Below, piece after piece: positions 44,148 to 52,166 of a DNA stretch of 64,000 nt. Each line of letters begins with the position of its first letter. Within the stretch, counting starts at the first letter, position 1. The stretch spans positions 3,968,001-4,032,000 of the forward strand of contig NZ_JBPWQE010000001.1 of assembly GCF_051811025.1 (NCBI RefSeq), given 5' to 3'. Source of the DNA: Tardiphaga sp051811025. Lineage in GTDB: Bacteria; Pseudomonadota; Alphaproteobacteria; Rhizobiales; Xanthobacteraceae. The notes below the pieces were generated by a model. The model did not search any database. It was not told the origin of the DNA and was given only the letters and a program-made list of their open reading frames with translations. Both the position numbers and the translations under genes were made by a program.

Positions 44148-45344
44148 CTAGCTCACCTCTGCAAACGCTGCGTCCCACAGCCACTTTAAAATCGGTGATA
44201 CAGCCGGTGGCGTTGAGGGGAGCAGATCGACATAGGGTGGATCGATCAAGGGACTTAGCCTTTCCTGCCCGGTTGCAGGATCGTAGAAATCATGAAAATC
44301 GAAGTCCTGAGTAGTACCGTATCGCTCGCCGTCGAAACGCCATGCGTCGAAGCTCGGCCCGCCTGTCGTCGCCCGCAGAATGAAATAGCGGGCTAATGAC
44401 AGTCCGAGCACCTGCCCGGCCGCAGTATCGACCGGGAAATGGACACCTGCCACCGTGCGGTTCACCGCGATCCGCGCCGCCTGCCGCATCAACTGCTCAC
44501 CAAGTTTAGGCTCGCGCCCGTACAGCTCCCACAGGATGCGCGCAATCATGTGATTTTCGGTGGAATGACCGCTCGGAAATGTCCCGTGGCCCGGGGTCAG
44601 AATGATCGGTTGAACCTGAGACGACAGTTCATATGGTCGCCAGCACGCCAGAGCATGCTTGATGCGCATTTCCACCGCGGTTGCAAATCGAAGAGCAGCA
44701 TCGAGCAGCTCGATCGTCTTCTTGGTACGATCCGGATGCAGGTTCACGACCGAACTCCAGAACGCATATTGAGGGCCGAGCTGGGTCACGATTTCCGAAA
44801 CACGATCCTCGCGAAGATCGGAGTATTGATCCAGAAAATCCAGCTGGCCTTTGAAAGTCTCGACCGGCGGCCGGATCAAGGTCGCAATCCGGCTCGACTT
44901 CGCTTTGGGAGAGGGATCGGCCGCCGTGGTTTGAACGTGGAATTGCCAGACCGTGACCGAGTTTTCGCTCGGTGTCCGGGAGACGTTCTTGCCCTGATCC
45001 TTGTAGCTGAATGTCTCTGAGTGACTTGTAAAATGGAGGTGCGACAGCAGTTCGAAGTCTATGACCGCTGCCCGCACCCATGGCTCCCAAAGCGCGAGGT
45101 TCTTCTTGTCGTCCAGCGCACGTGGCGACCGGTTGACGGTCTGACCGAGCCAGCTTCCGACGATACCGTCGCGGTGCTTGACGAGTGCATCGGCAACCAG
45201 CGGCGACCCATAACTGCCGTAGGGGCCAGCTCCAGCACCGCCCGCGCCGCCTGCGCCTCCGGCACCGCCCGCTCCCCCGGCACCACCGGCGCCGCCTGCG
45301 CCCCCCGCACCTCCTGCGCCGCCTTCAGGACCCATCGTGCACAT
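44148..45344 (-). CDS. PAP2/vanadium haloperoxidase-like protein with (Gly-Gly-Ala)n N-terminus
   Basis: A 398-residue protein of the vanadium-dependent haloperoxidase/acid phosphatase superfamily. The three oxyanion-binding motifs are present: K..RP in IKHALACWRPYELS, PSGHS in GTFPSGHSTENH and R..G.H..D in NRTVAGVHFPVDTAAG. Residues 8-40 are about ten Gly-Gly-Ala repeats followed by GPYGSYGS, a flexible collagen-like leader that is unusual for this superfamily. No signal peptide is evident. It may be a phosphatase or a haloperoxidase; sequence alone does not decide. GGGAG precedes the ATG. It lies between the cyclase (18 bp) and the protease (47 bp). Confidence 0.82.
   Translation of the reverse strand: MCTMGPEGGAGGAGGAGGAGGAGGAGGAGGAGGAGGAGAGPYGSYGSPLVADALVKHRDGIVGSWLGQTVNRSPRALDDKKNLALWEPWVRAAVIDFELLSHLHFTSHSETFSYKDQGKNVSRTPSENSVTVWQFHVQTTAADPSPKAKSSRIATLIRPPVETFKGQLDFLDQYSDLREDRVSEIVTQLGPQYAFWSSVVNLHPDRTKKTIELLDAALRFATAVEMRIKHALACWRPYELSSQVQPIILTPGHGTFPSGHSTENHMIARILWELYGREPKLGEQLMRQAARIAVNRTVAGVHFPVDTAAGQVLGLSLARYFILRATTGGPSFDAWRFDGERYGTTQDFDFHDFYDPATGQERLSPLIDPPYVDLLPSTPPAVSPILKWLWDAAFAEVS
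45240..45325 (-). repeat. GGA-codon tandem repeat in the PAP2-like gene
   Basis: About ten imperfect 9-bp units coding Gly-Gly-Ala. Synonymous codon variation between units shows it is not a recent slippage product, and the repeat is in frame throughout. Length may vary between strains. Confidence 0.7.
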
Positions 45345-45362
45345 GTTTTTGCTCCCGTTCTG

Positions 45363-47150
45363 CTAATTCGGTACACCAGCTCCCTGCAATGCGCTCGACC
45401 AGATTCGGCCGGTTTCATATCCCCCACTGGGGTGGCGCTCGCGATATTTCGCGACCGTCAAGCCCGGCTCGAGTTTCATCAGTTCGGTCACCGTCTTGCG
45501 CGCCTCTTGATGAAGGCCGAGCTGCCATTGCGCGATCGCAAGCGCGCGAAACGTGGATGTATGCGTGCGATTTGCGCGCAACGAACGGTTGGCAAGATCG
45601 ATGGCGCGCTTGTATTGCCCGGCAGAGAGAGCAGCCGTTGCGGCCAGGGAATCGTAGAAGTATCTGTGGGGGTCCAGCGGCGACAGTTTCAGCGCGTGCT
45701 CGGTGTGTTCGACTGCCGACTTTCCTGCGTCCTTGAAGGCGAGAAGCGTTCCCTTTAGCAGCCACGCCATCGCATCATTGGGATTGACGCGCAGCGCGAG
45801 GTCATACTGCTCCTGAGCGACGTCAAATTGTTTCAGTAGATTGGTATGAGCAAAGCCCATAACCACCAGCGCGAGGGAACAGCGCGGATCGGCACTCAGC
45901 GCTCGTCGCCCGCAATCGAGCGCCAGTTGCGTATCCGCACTCCAGTCATCGGTCCATCCCTGCTGGACCCGCAATATGTGCCACTTGGCCATCCATGCCC
46001 ACGGTACGGCCTGCCGAGGCATACGCTCGGTCAAGACCTGGAGCATCTGGCGTGATCTGTCAAAATCTTGCACCGAAAGGCGATGCATGAGCGCGATCGC
46101 GCCCATCAACAACGTGTAGCTCTCGACGGTCGGGAGTGATTGCGACTGCGCGCGTTCAAGCTCGCGCGCCATGATCGCCAGGCTGACTGCCGTCACAATA
46201 CCCGCGACGACCCCATCCCTTCCGCTGATCAAGGCTGTCGCACTACAAACGAACGAGTCAGACCAAACAATCGTCAGATTCGACGACGATGCCAGTTCGA
46301 GGTTCATCCGCAGCTTGCTTCCGGCCTTGCGGTAAGAACCCGACAAAACGTAGTTCGCCATCAAGTAGCTGCTGATCTCCTCGACCGAACTATCCCGCCC
46401 GCGAAAGACAGACGTCGACAGGCGCGAGATGACGTTCAGCTCCGATGAGCGCGAAAGCGCGGATATGACTTCGTCGGCGAGCACTTCGCCAATGACCCGA
46501 TGTTCCGAACTATCATCGAGCCCGGTAAAAGGCACGACCGCGACGGTGGGGCGCAACTGCGGCATGGATACAGCACCTGGCTCGATCACGGGTCGCGGCC
46601 CCGGTGGGCCGACACGATAGGCTCGAACGGGTTCATGCACATGTTTAAGGTAACAAGCTCCCAAATCCTCGACGTCGGCGTCCAATACAGGCACGAGTTG
46701 GTCGCGAACATCGGCCGATACAACAATTTCTCCCGGCCCCGCTAGACTTGTGAGTCGGGCTGCAAGGTTAACGTCAGCCCCGTAAACATCGTGCTCGTCA
46801 GCAAGAAGATGACCGACGTGAGCTCCTTCACGGACGAGGATATACTGATCTTGCGGAACGCCTTTATTAATAACTGCACACGCATTCTGGACTGCAAAGG
46901 CAGCTTTCACCGCGAGGGGAGATTGAGGGAATTCGATCAGGAGCCCGTCCCCAAGGCTCTTTACCAGCCGCCCCTCGAACCGCGGCAGGATATCTTCATC
47001 TACCGTTTTAACGAGTTGACGCCATCGCTGTACGGTGCCGGCCTCGTTCTCTTCCATCAATCGCACGGACTCGACCACGTCCACGAAGAGCAGTGTGCGC
47101 ACCACCCATTCCGGATTCTCGAACGCGAGTGAAGCGCTTGATCTAGCCAT
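45363..47150 (-). CDS. Class III adenylate cyclase with TolB-like and TPR regions
   Basis: A 595-residue cytoplasmic protein. The N-terminal class III cyclase domain (about 15-180) has the metal Asp in LLFVDVVESV, Lys and second metal Asp in LVKSLGDGLL, and the Asp-Asn-Arg set in YGADVNLAARL. The Lys/Asp pair indicates ATP, so cAMP is the expected product. Next is a TolB-N/FlgO-like segment (PTVAVVPFTGL to VWSDSFV), then about 250 residues of TPR-like helical repeats. The type is heavily expanded in Bradyrhizobium. It heads or is second in the operon with the PAP2, S8 and Crp genes. Confidence 0.9.
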   Translation of the reverse strand: MARSSASLAFENPEWVVRTLLFVDVVESVRLMEENEAGTVQRWRQLVKTVDEDILPRFEGRLVKSLGDGLLIEFPQSPLAVKAAFAVQNACAVINKGVPQDQYILVREGAHVGHLLADEHDVYGADVNLAARLTSLAGPGEIVVSADVRDQLVPVLDADVEDLGACYLKHVHEPVRAYRVGPPGPRPVIEPGAVSMPQLRPTVAVVPFTGLDDSSEHRVIGEVLADEVISALSRSSELNVISRLSTSVFRGRDSSVEEISSYLMANYVLSGSYRKAGSKLRMNLELASSSNLTIVWSDSFVCSATALISGRDGVVAGIVTAVSLAIMARELERAQSQSLPTVESYTLLMGAIALMHRLSVQDFDRSRQMLQVLTERMPRQAVPWAWMAKWHILRVQQGWTDDWSADTQLALDCGRRALSADPRCSLALVVMGFAHTNLLKQFDVAQEQYDLALRVNPNDAMAWLLKGTLLAFKDAGKSAVEHTEHALKLSPLDPHRYFYDSLAATAALSAGQYKRAIDLANRSLRANRTHTSTFRALAIAQWQLGLHQEARKTVTELMKLEPGLTVAKYRERHPSGGYETGRIWSSALQGAGVPN

Positions 47151-47183
47151 CAGCCACGCTGGTCAATGTTCTGATCCGCACTC

Positions 47184-47203
47184 TTGTGCACTAATGCGCA
47201 CAA
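47184..47203 (-). promoter_or_regulatory. Inverted repeat just upstream of the cyclase gene
   Basis: TTGTGC-N8-GCACAA, 34 bp before the cyclase ATG, in the 149-bp gap after the small membrane protein gene. It resembles a Crp-family operator with the half-sites two bases too far apart. A second regulatory input or a different dimeric regulator is possible. Confidence 0.4.
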
Positions 47204-47299
47204 AATCAGTATCACGGGCGGATCGCACTCAATTTTGATCGCCAAGAACTTGTTAGCTAGACTTGAACAACGGCGATTTCAGGACGTCGCTCCTGACGA

Positions 47300-47635
47300 C
47301 TAGATTGCAACCAGGTCGCCACGTGACTCGACTTTGATACGCCAGCCGTTGTCTTCAATACCTGCCGCTTGACCGAATGGTGCTATCCCGATCATAGACC
47401 AGGAGTTCTTCAGCCGGCAACTGCGACCTGCGCGTAGCGATGGCGCCTCCGCCCCGGGCGACGGATGCATATCGTTAAAGCCTGAAACGATTTGCTTCAC
47501 GATGGCAGGGACGGCGGCGGTCTTCCCAACCACGATCGCACACATGAGGACGGCGCAAATCACTCCGGCCCCGATCATCAAGCGATGGTATAATCGACGA
47601 TAGGATTGCTCCAGTTTATCTCCCGATGCACTCAT
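47300..47635 (-). CDS. Small single-pass membrane protein (111 aa)
   Basis: A 111-residue protein with a short charged N-terminus (MSASGDKLEQSYRRLYHR), one hydrophobic helix (LMIGAGVICAVLMCAIVV, about 20-37) and an outward or periplasmic C-terminal part of about 70 residues with one Cys. An excellent GGAGGT site precedes ATG 47635, which decides the start. No family recognised. It lies directly downstream of the consensus Crp box and upstream of the cyclase, so it may be the first gene of that operon. Confidence 0.6.
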   Translation of the reverse strand: MSASGDKLEQSYRRLYHRLMIGAGVICAVLMCAIVVGKTAAVPAIVKQIVSGFNDMHPSPGAEAPSLRAGRSCRLKNSWSMIGIAPFGQAAGIEDNGWRIKVESRGDLVAI

Positions 47636-47683
47636 GATTACCTCCAGATAAGGCACATAGCCTTACTGCGTCCCGCTGGAGGT

Positions 47684-47705
47684 GGATGTGACGAGCGTCA
47701 CATCC
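47684..47705 (-). promoter_or_regulatory. Perfect Crp-type operator (TGTGA-N6-TCACA)
   Basis: GGATGTGAC-GAGC-GTCACATCC is a perfect 9-bp inverted repeat containing TGTGA-CGAGCG-TCACA, the exact CRP consensus core. Its centre is about 60 bp before the ATG of the small membrane protein, compatible with activation from about -41 given a short leader. Confidence 0.65.
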
Positions 47706-47782
47706 CGGGATTATTTTGTCTAATTGCCGATGCTCTTTGTCCCGGCCTCGCCGCCCCTTGAACCAAAAGATGGCGTATCAGG

Positions 47783-48745
47783 CTACGCGTGGCTTCGAGG
47801 AAGCGCAGCGTACTCCTGATCGTAGCTGGCGTAGGATTCCTTGAGCGTCGCCAGATTGAGCAGCATCGTCGCGGCCAGCGCGTTCGAGCTGTCGAAGACT
47901 TCGGTGCGCACCCACAGGCTCTCGGTTCGCTTGCTGCCGGACATCGCGACGACCTCGCGGTCTAAGCGGTAATCTTCTCCAACGAACAGCGGCCCTCGCA
48001 GCAACCGGATTTCCTGATCGGCGAACAGGCCGACTGCCGGCCCCTTGACCGGCAGACGATCCTTCTTGCTGCCGTGCTGAAACAACACGCTGAGCATTTC
48101 CACCGGAATGATCGCGCGTCCCCATGGCGAGTTGCCTGCGCTCTCGGGCGAGTAATATGGCGACGGCTCGGTGATGACCTTGAGCTTTTGTTCAAGCGAG
48201 AATGGATAGAGCTCGCCCATGTTCTGATCGAAATCCATCCGAACCGTCTGCGATGCGGTGGTCATGCCGAGCTTGATGTCGCGCAGGATTACGGCATCAC
48301 TCAGCGGCTTCAGCTCAGTGAGTCGGATATCCAGGGCGGAGGCCGGCGCGTCACTGCCGATCGATGCACTACCGCGCAACACTTCGGTGCCATCACGCTT
48401 CACCATCCTGATCGTGCAATAATGCCCGCCATCGATCGGCTTTTCGACAATGGCCTGTACCTCCTCGCCCTCAAAGGCGGCAGCACGGTAATGCGCCGAG
48501 ATACAGCCCGCCTCGAACCAGTCCTTGCCCCACAGTCGTTCGCAGAGCGGTGCAAACTGGCTGAAATGGGTCGGCCCCTCGATGGTCCCGCCCTTGAAGC
48601 CGAGCTTCTGCGCGGTGGCATCGTCATGGATGGATGCGTGAGAGTCGTAAGTCTGCGCATGGAGCATCTGTCGAGGCTGTCGCCACGGCCCGACCAGTGC
48701 ATTTCCGGTGTCCTCAATCACGGTATCGAATGCCTTTGATATCAT
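47783..48745 (-). CDS. MaoC/hotdog-fold enoyl-CoA hydratase-like protein
   Basis: A 320-residue protein with the hotdog-fold pattern of MaoC dehydratases: HDDATAQKLGFKGGTIEGPTHFSQFAPL near the N-terminus, and a second hotdog-like half (FVGEDYRLDREVVAMSGSKRTESLWVRTEVFD). The usual D-x5-H catalytic pair is not obvious, since the segment reads DDATAQKLGFKGGTIEGPTH, so the activity may differ (hydratase, thioesterase or binding). ATG 48745 has GGAGGG upstream. It is the last gene of the carboxylase operon, 40 bp after it. Confidence 0.75.
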   Translation of the reverse strand: MISKAFDTVIEDTGNALVGPWRQPRQMLHAQTYDSHASIHDDATAQKLGFKGGTIEGPTHFSQFAPLCERLWGKDWFEAGCISAHYRAAAFEGEEVQAIVEKPIDGGHYCTIRMVKRDGTEVLRGSASIGSDAPASALDIRLTELKPLSDAVILRDIKLGMTTASQTVRMDFDQNMGELYPFSLEQKLKVITEPSPYYSPESAGNSPWGRAIIPVEMLSVLFQHGSKKDRLPVKGPAVGLFADQEIRLLRGPLFVGEDYRLDREVVAMSGSKRTESLWVRTEVFDSSNALAATMLLNLATLKESYASYDQEYAALPRSHA

Positions 48746-48785
48746 TGGAAAGCCCTCCGGGAATGTGAGCCGTCGGCCGTTGTAA

Positions 48786-51700
48786 CTACCATGTGTCAAC
48801 ACAGGGACGCTTGCGACCCTCGCGTTGCGGCGGCTTCGGCACCGAACGCAGACCGGCCATCACCCAGCGCCGCGTCTCGGCGGGGTCGATGACATTGTCG
48901 ATCTCGAACACCGAGGCGATCGAGGTCGCCTTGCCGTTGGCATAGAGCTCGGCGACCTTGTTCTTGTAATAGGTCTCGCGCTCGACGGGATCGGCGATCG
49001 CCTCCATTTCCTTGCGGAAGCCGAGCCGGACGTAGCCTTCCAGCCCCATGCCGCCAAATTCGCCGGTCGGCCAAGCCGCGGTAAAGAACGAGGCGTGAAA
49101 GCCGCCACCGATCATCGACTGCGCACCGAGACCATAGCCCTTGCGCAGCACGATGCCGAACAACGGCACCGTGATGCTCGCGCCGGTGACAAACATACGC
49201 GCGACATGGCGCACGATCGCAGTCTTCTCCGCTTCCGGCCCGACCATGAAGCCCGGCGTATCGCAGAGCGACACGATCGGAATGTCGAAGGCATCGCAGA
49301 GCTGCAAGAAGCGCGCGGCCTTGTCGCCGGCTGCAGCATCGATGGCGCCGCCGAGATGTTTGGGATTGTTGGCGATCAGGCCGAATGGCTTGCCCTCGAT
49401 GCGAATGAACGCCGTGATCATGCCGACACCGAAATCGCGCCGGATTTCGAGCACGGAATCTTCATCAGCGATCAGATCGATTACCACGCGGATGTCATAG
49501 ACCCGCAACCGGTTCTCCGGAATCGCACGGCGGAGTAGCCGCTGATCGGGCGCACGCCATTCCGTCACAGCGCCCTGGAAGTAAGACAGATATTTCTGCG
49601 CGGCCCGTGTCGCTTCCTCCTCGTCCTCGACGAGAATATCGACGACGCCGTTCGGCGACTGGAACGACACCGGCCCGACTTCGGCGGGATGATAAACGCC
49701 AAGGCCCCCGCCTTCGATCATCGCAGGACCGCCCATGCCGATCGAGGCGTTCTTCGTGGCGATGATAACATGACAACAACCGAGCATCGCGGCATTGCCC
49801 GCAAAGCAATAGCCAGACACCACGCCTATCACCGGGACGAGACCCGACAGCTTGGCAAACTGCACGAAGGACGGGCCATCGAGGCCGGTGAGACCGAGCC
49901 GATCGGTATCGCCGGGACGACCGCCGCCGCCTTCGGCGTAGAACACCAGCGGCATCCGCCATTGCTCGACCAACGACAGCATGCGGTCGATCTTCTTGTG
50001 GTTCATATGGCCCTGGGTGCCCGCCAGCACGGTGTAATCATAGGAAATCACCATGCAGCGCGCTTCGTGCTCGCCGAATTTGGCGGCATTGACCGTGGCC
50101 GTACCGGCGACCAGACCATCGGCCGGCGTGTTCTTGATGAGATCGTCCAGCGCGCGACGGCGACGCTGGCCGGCAATGGCGAGGCTGCCATATTCCATAA
50201 ACGAGCCGTCATCGACCAGTTGCGCGATGTTCTCACGCGCGGTGCGCTGATTGGTCTTGCGGCGCCGGTCCACCGATGATGGCCGGTTTTCGTCCAGGGT
50301 GTTGCCCTGGCGAGCGATCAGTTCAGCGAGGTCAGGCCGGATGTGGTCGAGATCGATATCCGCTTCTTCGGTGGCGAGGTCGCCGGCCACATCCTGAGGT
50401 TCGATGTAAAGTATGGGCTCGCCCTGCATCAGCGTGACACCATCGGATGCCGCGATCCGGGTGACGCGACCGCCCTGCTCCGCAGTCACCAGATGCTCCA
50501 TCTTCATGGATTCGATGATGGCGAGTTGCTGGCCGGGCCTGACAACATCGCCTTCGGCTACCGGAATGGACACGACCGTTCCCTGCAGCGGCGCCGCGAC
50601 CGGGACCGATCCTTCCGGCGCGGGCTGCACGACGCCGGTGGACGTCCGCGCATCAGCGGTTGATCCGCTGACGACGAATAGCGGCTTGCTCGCTGTCAGT
50701 GTGGCAGCGACCAGATCGGCGACGTTGCGATCGATAAAGCTGGTGCTGATCCGATTGGCCTGGAAGTCGGTATTAGCCAGGATCGCCTGCATCAGCGGAA
50801 TATTGGTGGCAACGCCCTCGATGCGAAATTCGCGCAGTGCGCGCGTGCCCTTGGTGACCACATCCATCCACTTCAACGGCGAATGGACGATCACCTTGGC
50901 AAGCAGCGAGTCGAATGCCGCACTGGTCTTGTAACCGGCATAACCGAACGTATCGACACGCACGCCCGGGCCTGACGGCGGCTCGAAAATCGCGAGCGTA
51001 CCGCCGGTCGGCTTGGTGGCGCCGGTGGCATCCATGGTCTCCATATTGATGCGGAGCTGCATGGCAAAACCGCGCGGGCTCGGCACCGACGCCTGATCGA
51101 GGCCGAGCGACGCCAGCGTGGCGCCACCGGCAACGGCGAGCTGCGACCGCACCAGATCGACCGACAGCACTTCCTCGGTCACGGTATGCTCGACCTGCAG
51201 CCGCGGATTGGCCTCGATGAAGGCGAAGGCGCCGTCGCCCTCGCCGGCTTCGCCATCGACCAGAAATTCGAAGGTGCCGAGGCTGTCATATTTGGCTTCG
51301 GCGGCAAGCTGTTTGGCTGCCTCGACGATCCGGCTGCGCAGCTTGTCGGACAGCGACGGGCTCGGCGCGACCTCCACCAGCTTCTGATTGCGGCGCTGGA
51401 TCGTGCATTCACGCTCCCAGAGCTGGCTGATATCGCCATGGCGGTCGCCGATGATCTGCACTTCGATATGACGGGCATCGCGGATCAGGCGCTCGACATA
51501 AACGCCATCGCTGCCAAATGCCGCCTTGGCTTCAGACTGACAGCGCGCATAGGCGTCGTCGAGATCTGCGGCGCGTTCGACCACGCGCATGCCGCGCCCG
51601 CCGCCGCCGGCCATCGCCTTGATCATCACGGCGGCATTGCTGCCGAGCGACGCGAAGAACGCCTTGACCTCGTCGAGCGTCGACGGGCCTCTGGTGCCCG

Positions 51701-52094
51701 CGATGATCGGCACACCACAGCGCTTGGCGAGTTGCTTGGCTGCGACCTTGTCGCCGAACAGCTGCAATGCCGCGGGGGACGGGCCGACAAAGGTAATGCC
51801 CTCTTCGGCGCAGCGGCGGGCCAGATCGGCGTTCTCGCTGAGAAAACCGTAGCCTGGGTGCAGCGCATCACAGCCGGTGGCTTTCGCGGCACCAATCACG
51901 CCTTCGATGTCGAGATAAGCACGGGCGCCGCGGCCGGGGATTTCCCGGGACTCATCGGCGATCCGCACATGCAGCGACAGCGCGTCATCGGCTGAATACA
52001 TGGCAACGGTAGCAAGGCCGGCGTCCGCCGCGGCACGCGCGATGCGAATGGCGATCTCGCCGCGATTGGCAATCAGCAACTTGCGAAAGGGCAT
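48786..52094 (-). CDS. Single-chain acyl-CoA carboxylase (biotin carboxylase-BCCP-carboxyltransferase)
   Basis: A 1102-residue multidomain enzyme: biotin carboxylase at 1-445 (LLIANRGEIAIRI, ATP loop MAGGGGRGMRVVE, EANPRLQVEHTVTEE); biotin carrier at about 515-590 with the biotinyl Lys in IIESMKMEHLVTAE; and beta plus alpha carboxyltransferase at about 620-1090 (GRPGDTDRLGL, GYCFAGNAAMLG, GIVLRKGYGLGAQSM). This one-chain layout matches the long-chain-type acyl-CoA carboxylases described from mycobacteria and Rhodopseudomonas, which accept several acyl-CoAs. Carboxylation of the acyl-CoA made by the neighbouring ligase is likely. ATG 52094 has GGAGAG before it. Confidence 0.92.
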   Translation of the reverse strand: MPFRKLLIANRGEIAIRIARAAADAGLATVAMYSADDALSLHVRIADESREIPGRGARAYLDIEGVIGAAKATGCDALHPGYGFLSENADLARRCAEEGITFVGPSPAALQLFGDKVAAKQLAKRCGVPIIAGTRGPSTLDEVKAFFASLGSNAAVMIKAMAGGGGRGMRVVERAADLDDAYARCQSEAKAAFGSDGVYVERLIRDARHIEVQIIGDRHGDISQLWERECTIQRRNQKLVEVAPSPSLSDKLRSRIVEAAKQLAAEAKYDSLGTFEFLVDGEAGEGDGAFAFIEANPRLQVEHTVTEEVLSVDLVRSQLAVAGGATLASLGLDQASVPSPRGFAMQLRINMETMDATGATKPTGGTLAIFEPPSGPGVRVDTFGYAGYKTSAAFDSLLAKVIVHSPLKWMDVVTKGTRALREFRIEGVATNIPLMQAILANTDFQANRISTSFIDRNVADLVAATLTASKPLFVVSGSTADARTSTGVVQPAPEGSVPVAAPLQGTVVSIPVAEGDVVRPGQQLAIIESMKMEHLVTAEQGGRVTRIAASDGVTLMQGEPILYIEPQDVAGDLATEEADIDLDHIRPDLAELIARQGNTLDENRPSSVDRRRKTNQRTARENIAQLVDDGSFMEYGSLAIAGQRRRRALDDLIKNTPADGLVAGTATVNAAKFGEHEARCMVISYDYTVLAGTQGHMNHKKIDRMLSLVEQWRMPLVFYAEGGGGRPGDTDRLGLTGLDGPSFVQFAKLSGLVPVIGVVSGYCFAGNAAMLGCCHVIIATKNASIGMGGPAMIEGGGLGVYHPAEVGPVSFQSPNGVVDILVEDEEEATRAAQKYLSYFQGAVTEWRAPDQRLLRRAIPENRLRVYDIRVVIDLIADEDSVLEIRRDFGVGMITAFIRIEGKPFGLIANNPKHLGGAIDAAAGDKAARFLQLCDAFDIPIVSLCDTPGFMVGPEAEKTAIVRHVARMFVTGASITVPLFGIVLRKGYGLGAQSMIGGGFHASFFTAAWPTGEFGGMGLEGYVRLGFRKEMEAIADPVERETYYKNKVAELYANGKATSIASVFEIDNVIDPAETRRWVMAGLRSVPKPPQREGRKRPCVDTW

Positions 52095-52166
52095 CAAAAC
52101 TCTCCGTGAACAACAGGCTCGATCCGGGGCGGCATCATCCACACCCGAGGTCATGTAACGTTTGGA

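Noticed and set aside
45240..45325. Short repeat units suggestive of a CRISPR or tandem array
   Set aside because: They are in-frame Gly-Gly-Ala codons at the start of the PAP2-like gene, with no spacers.
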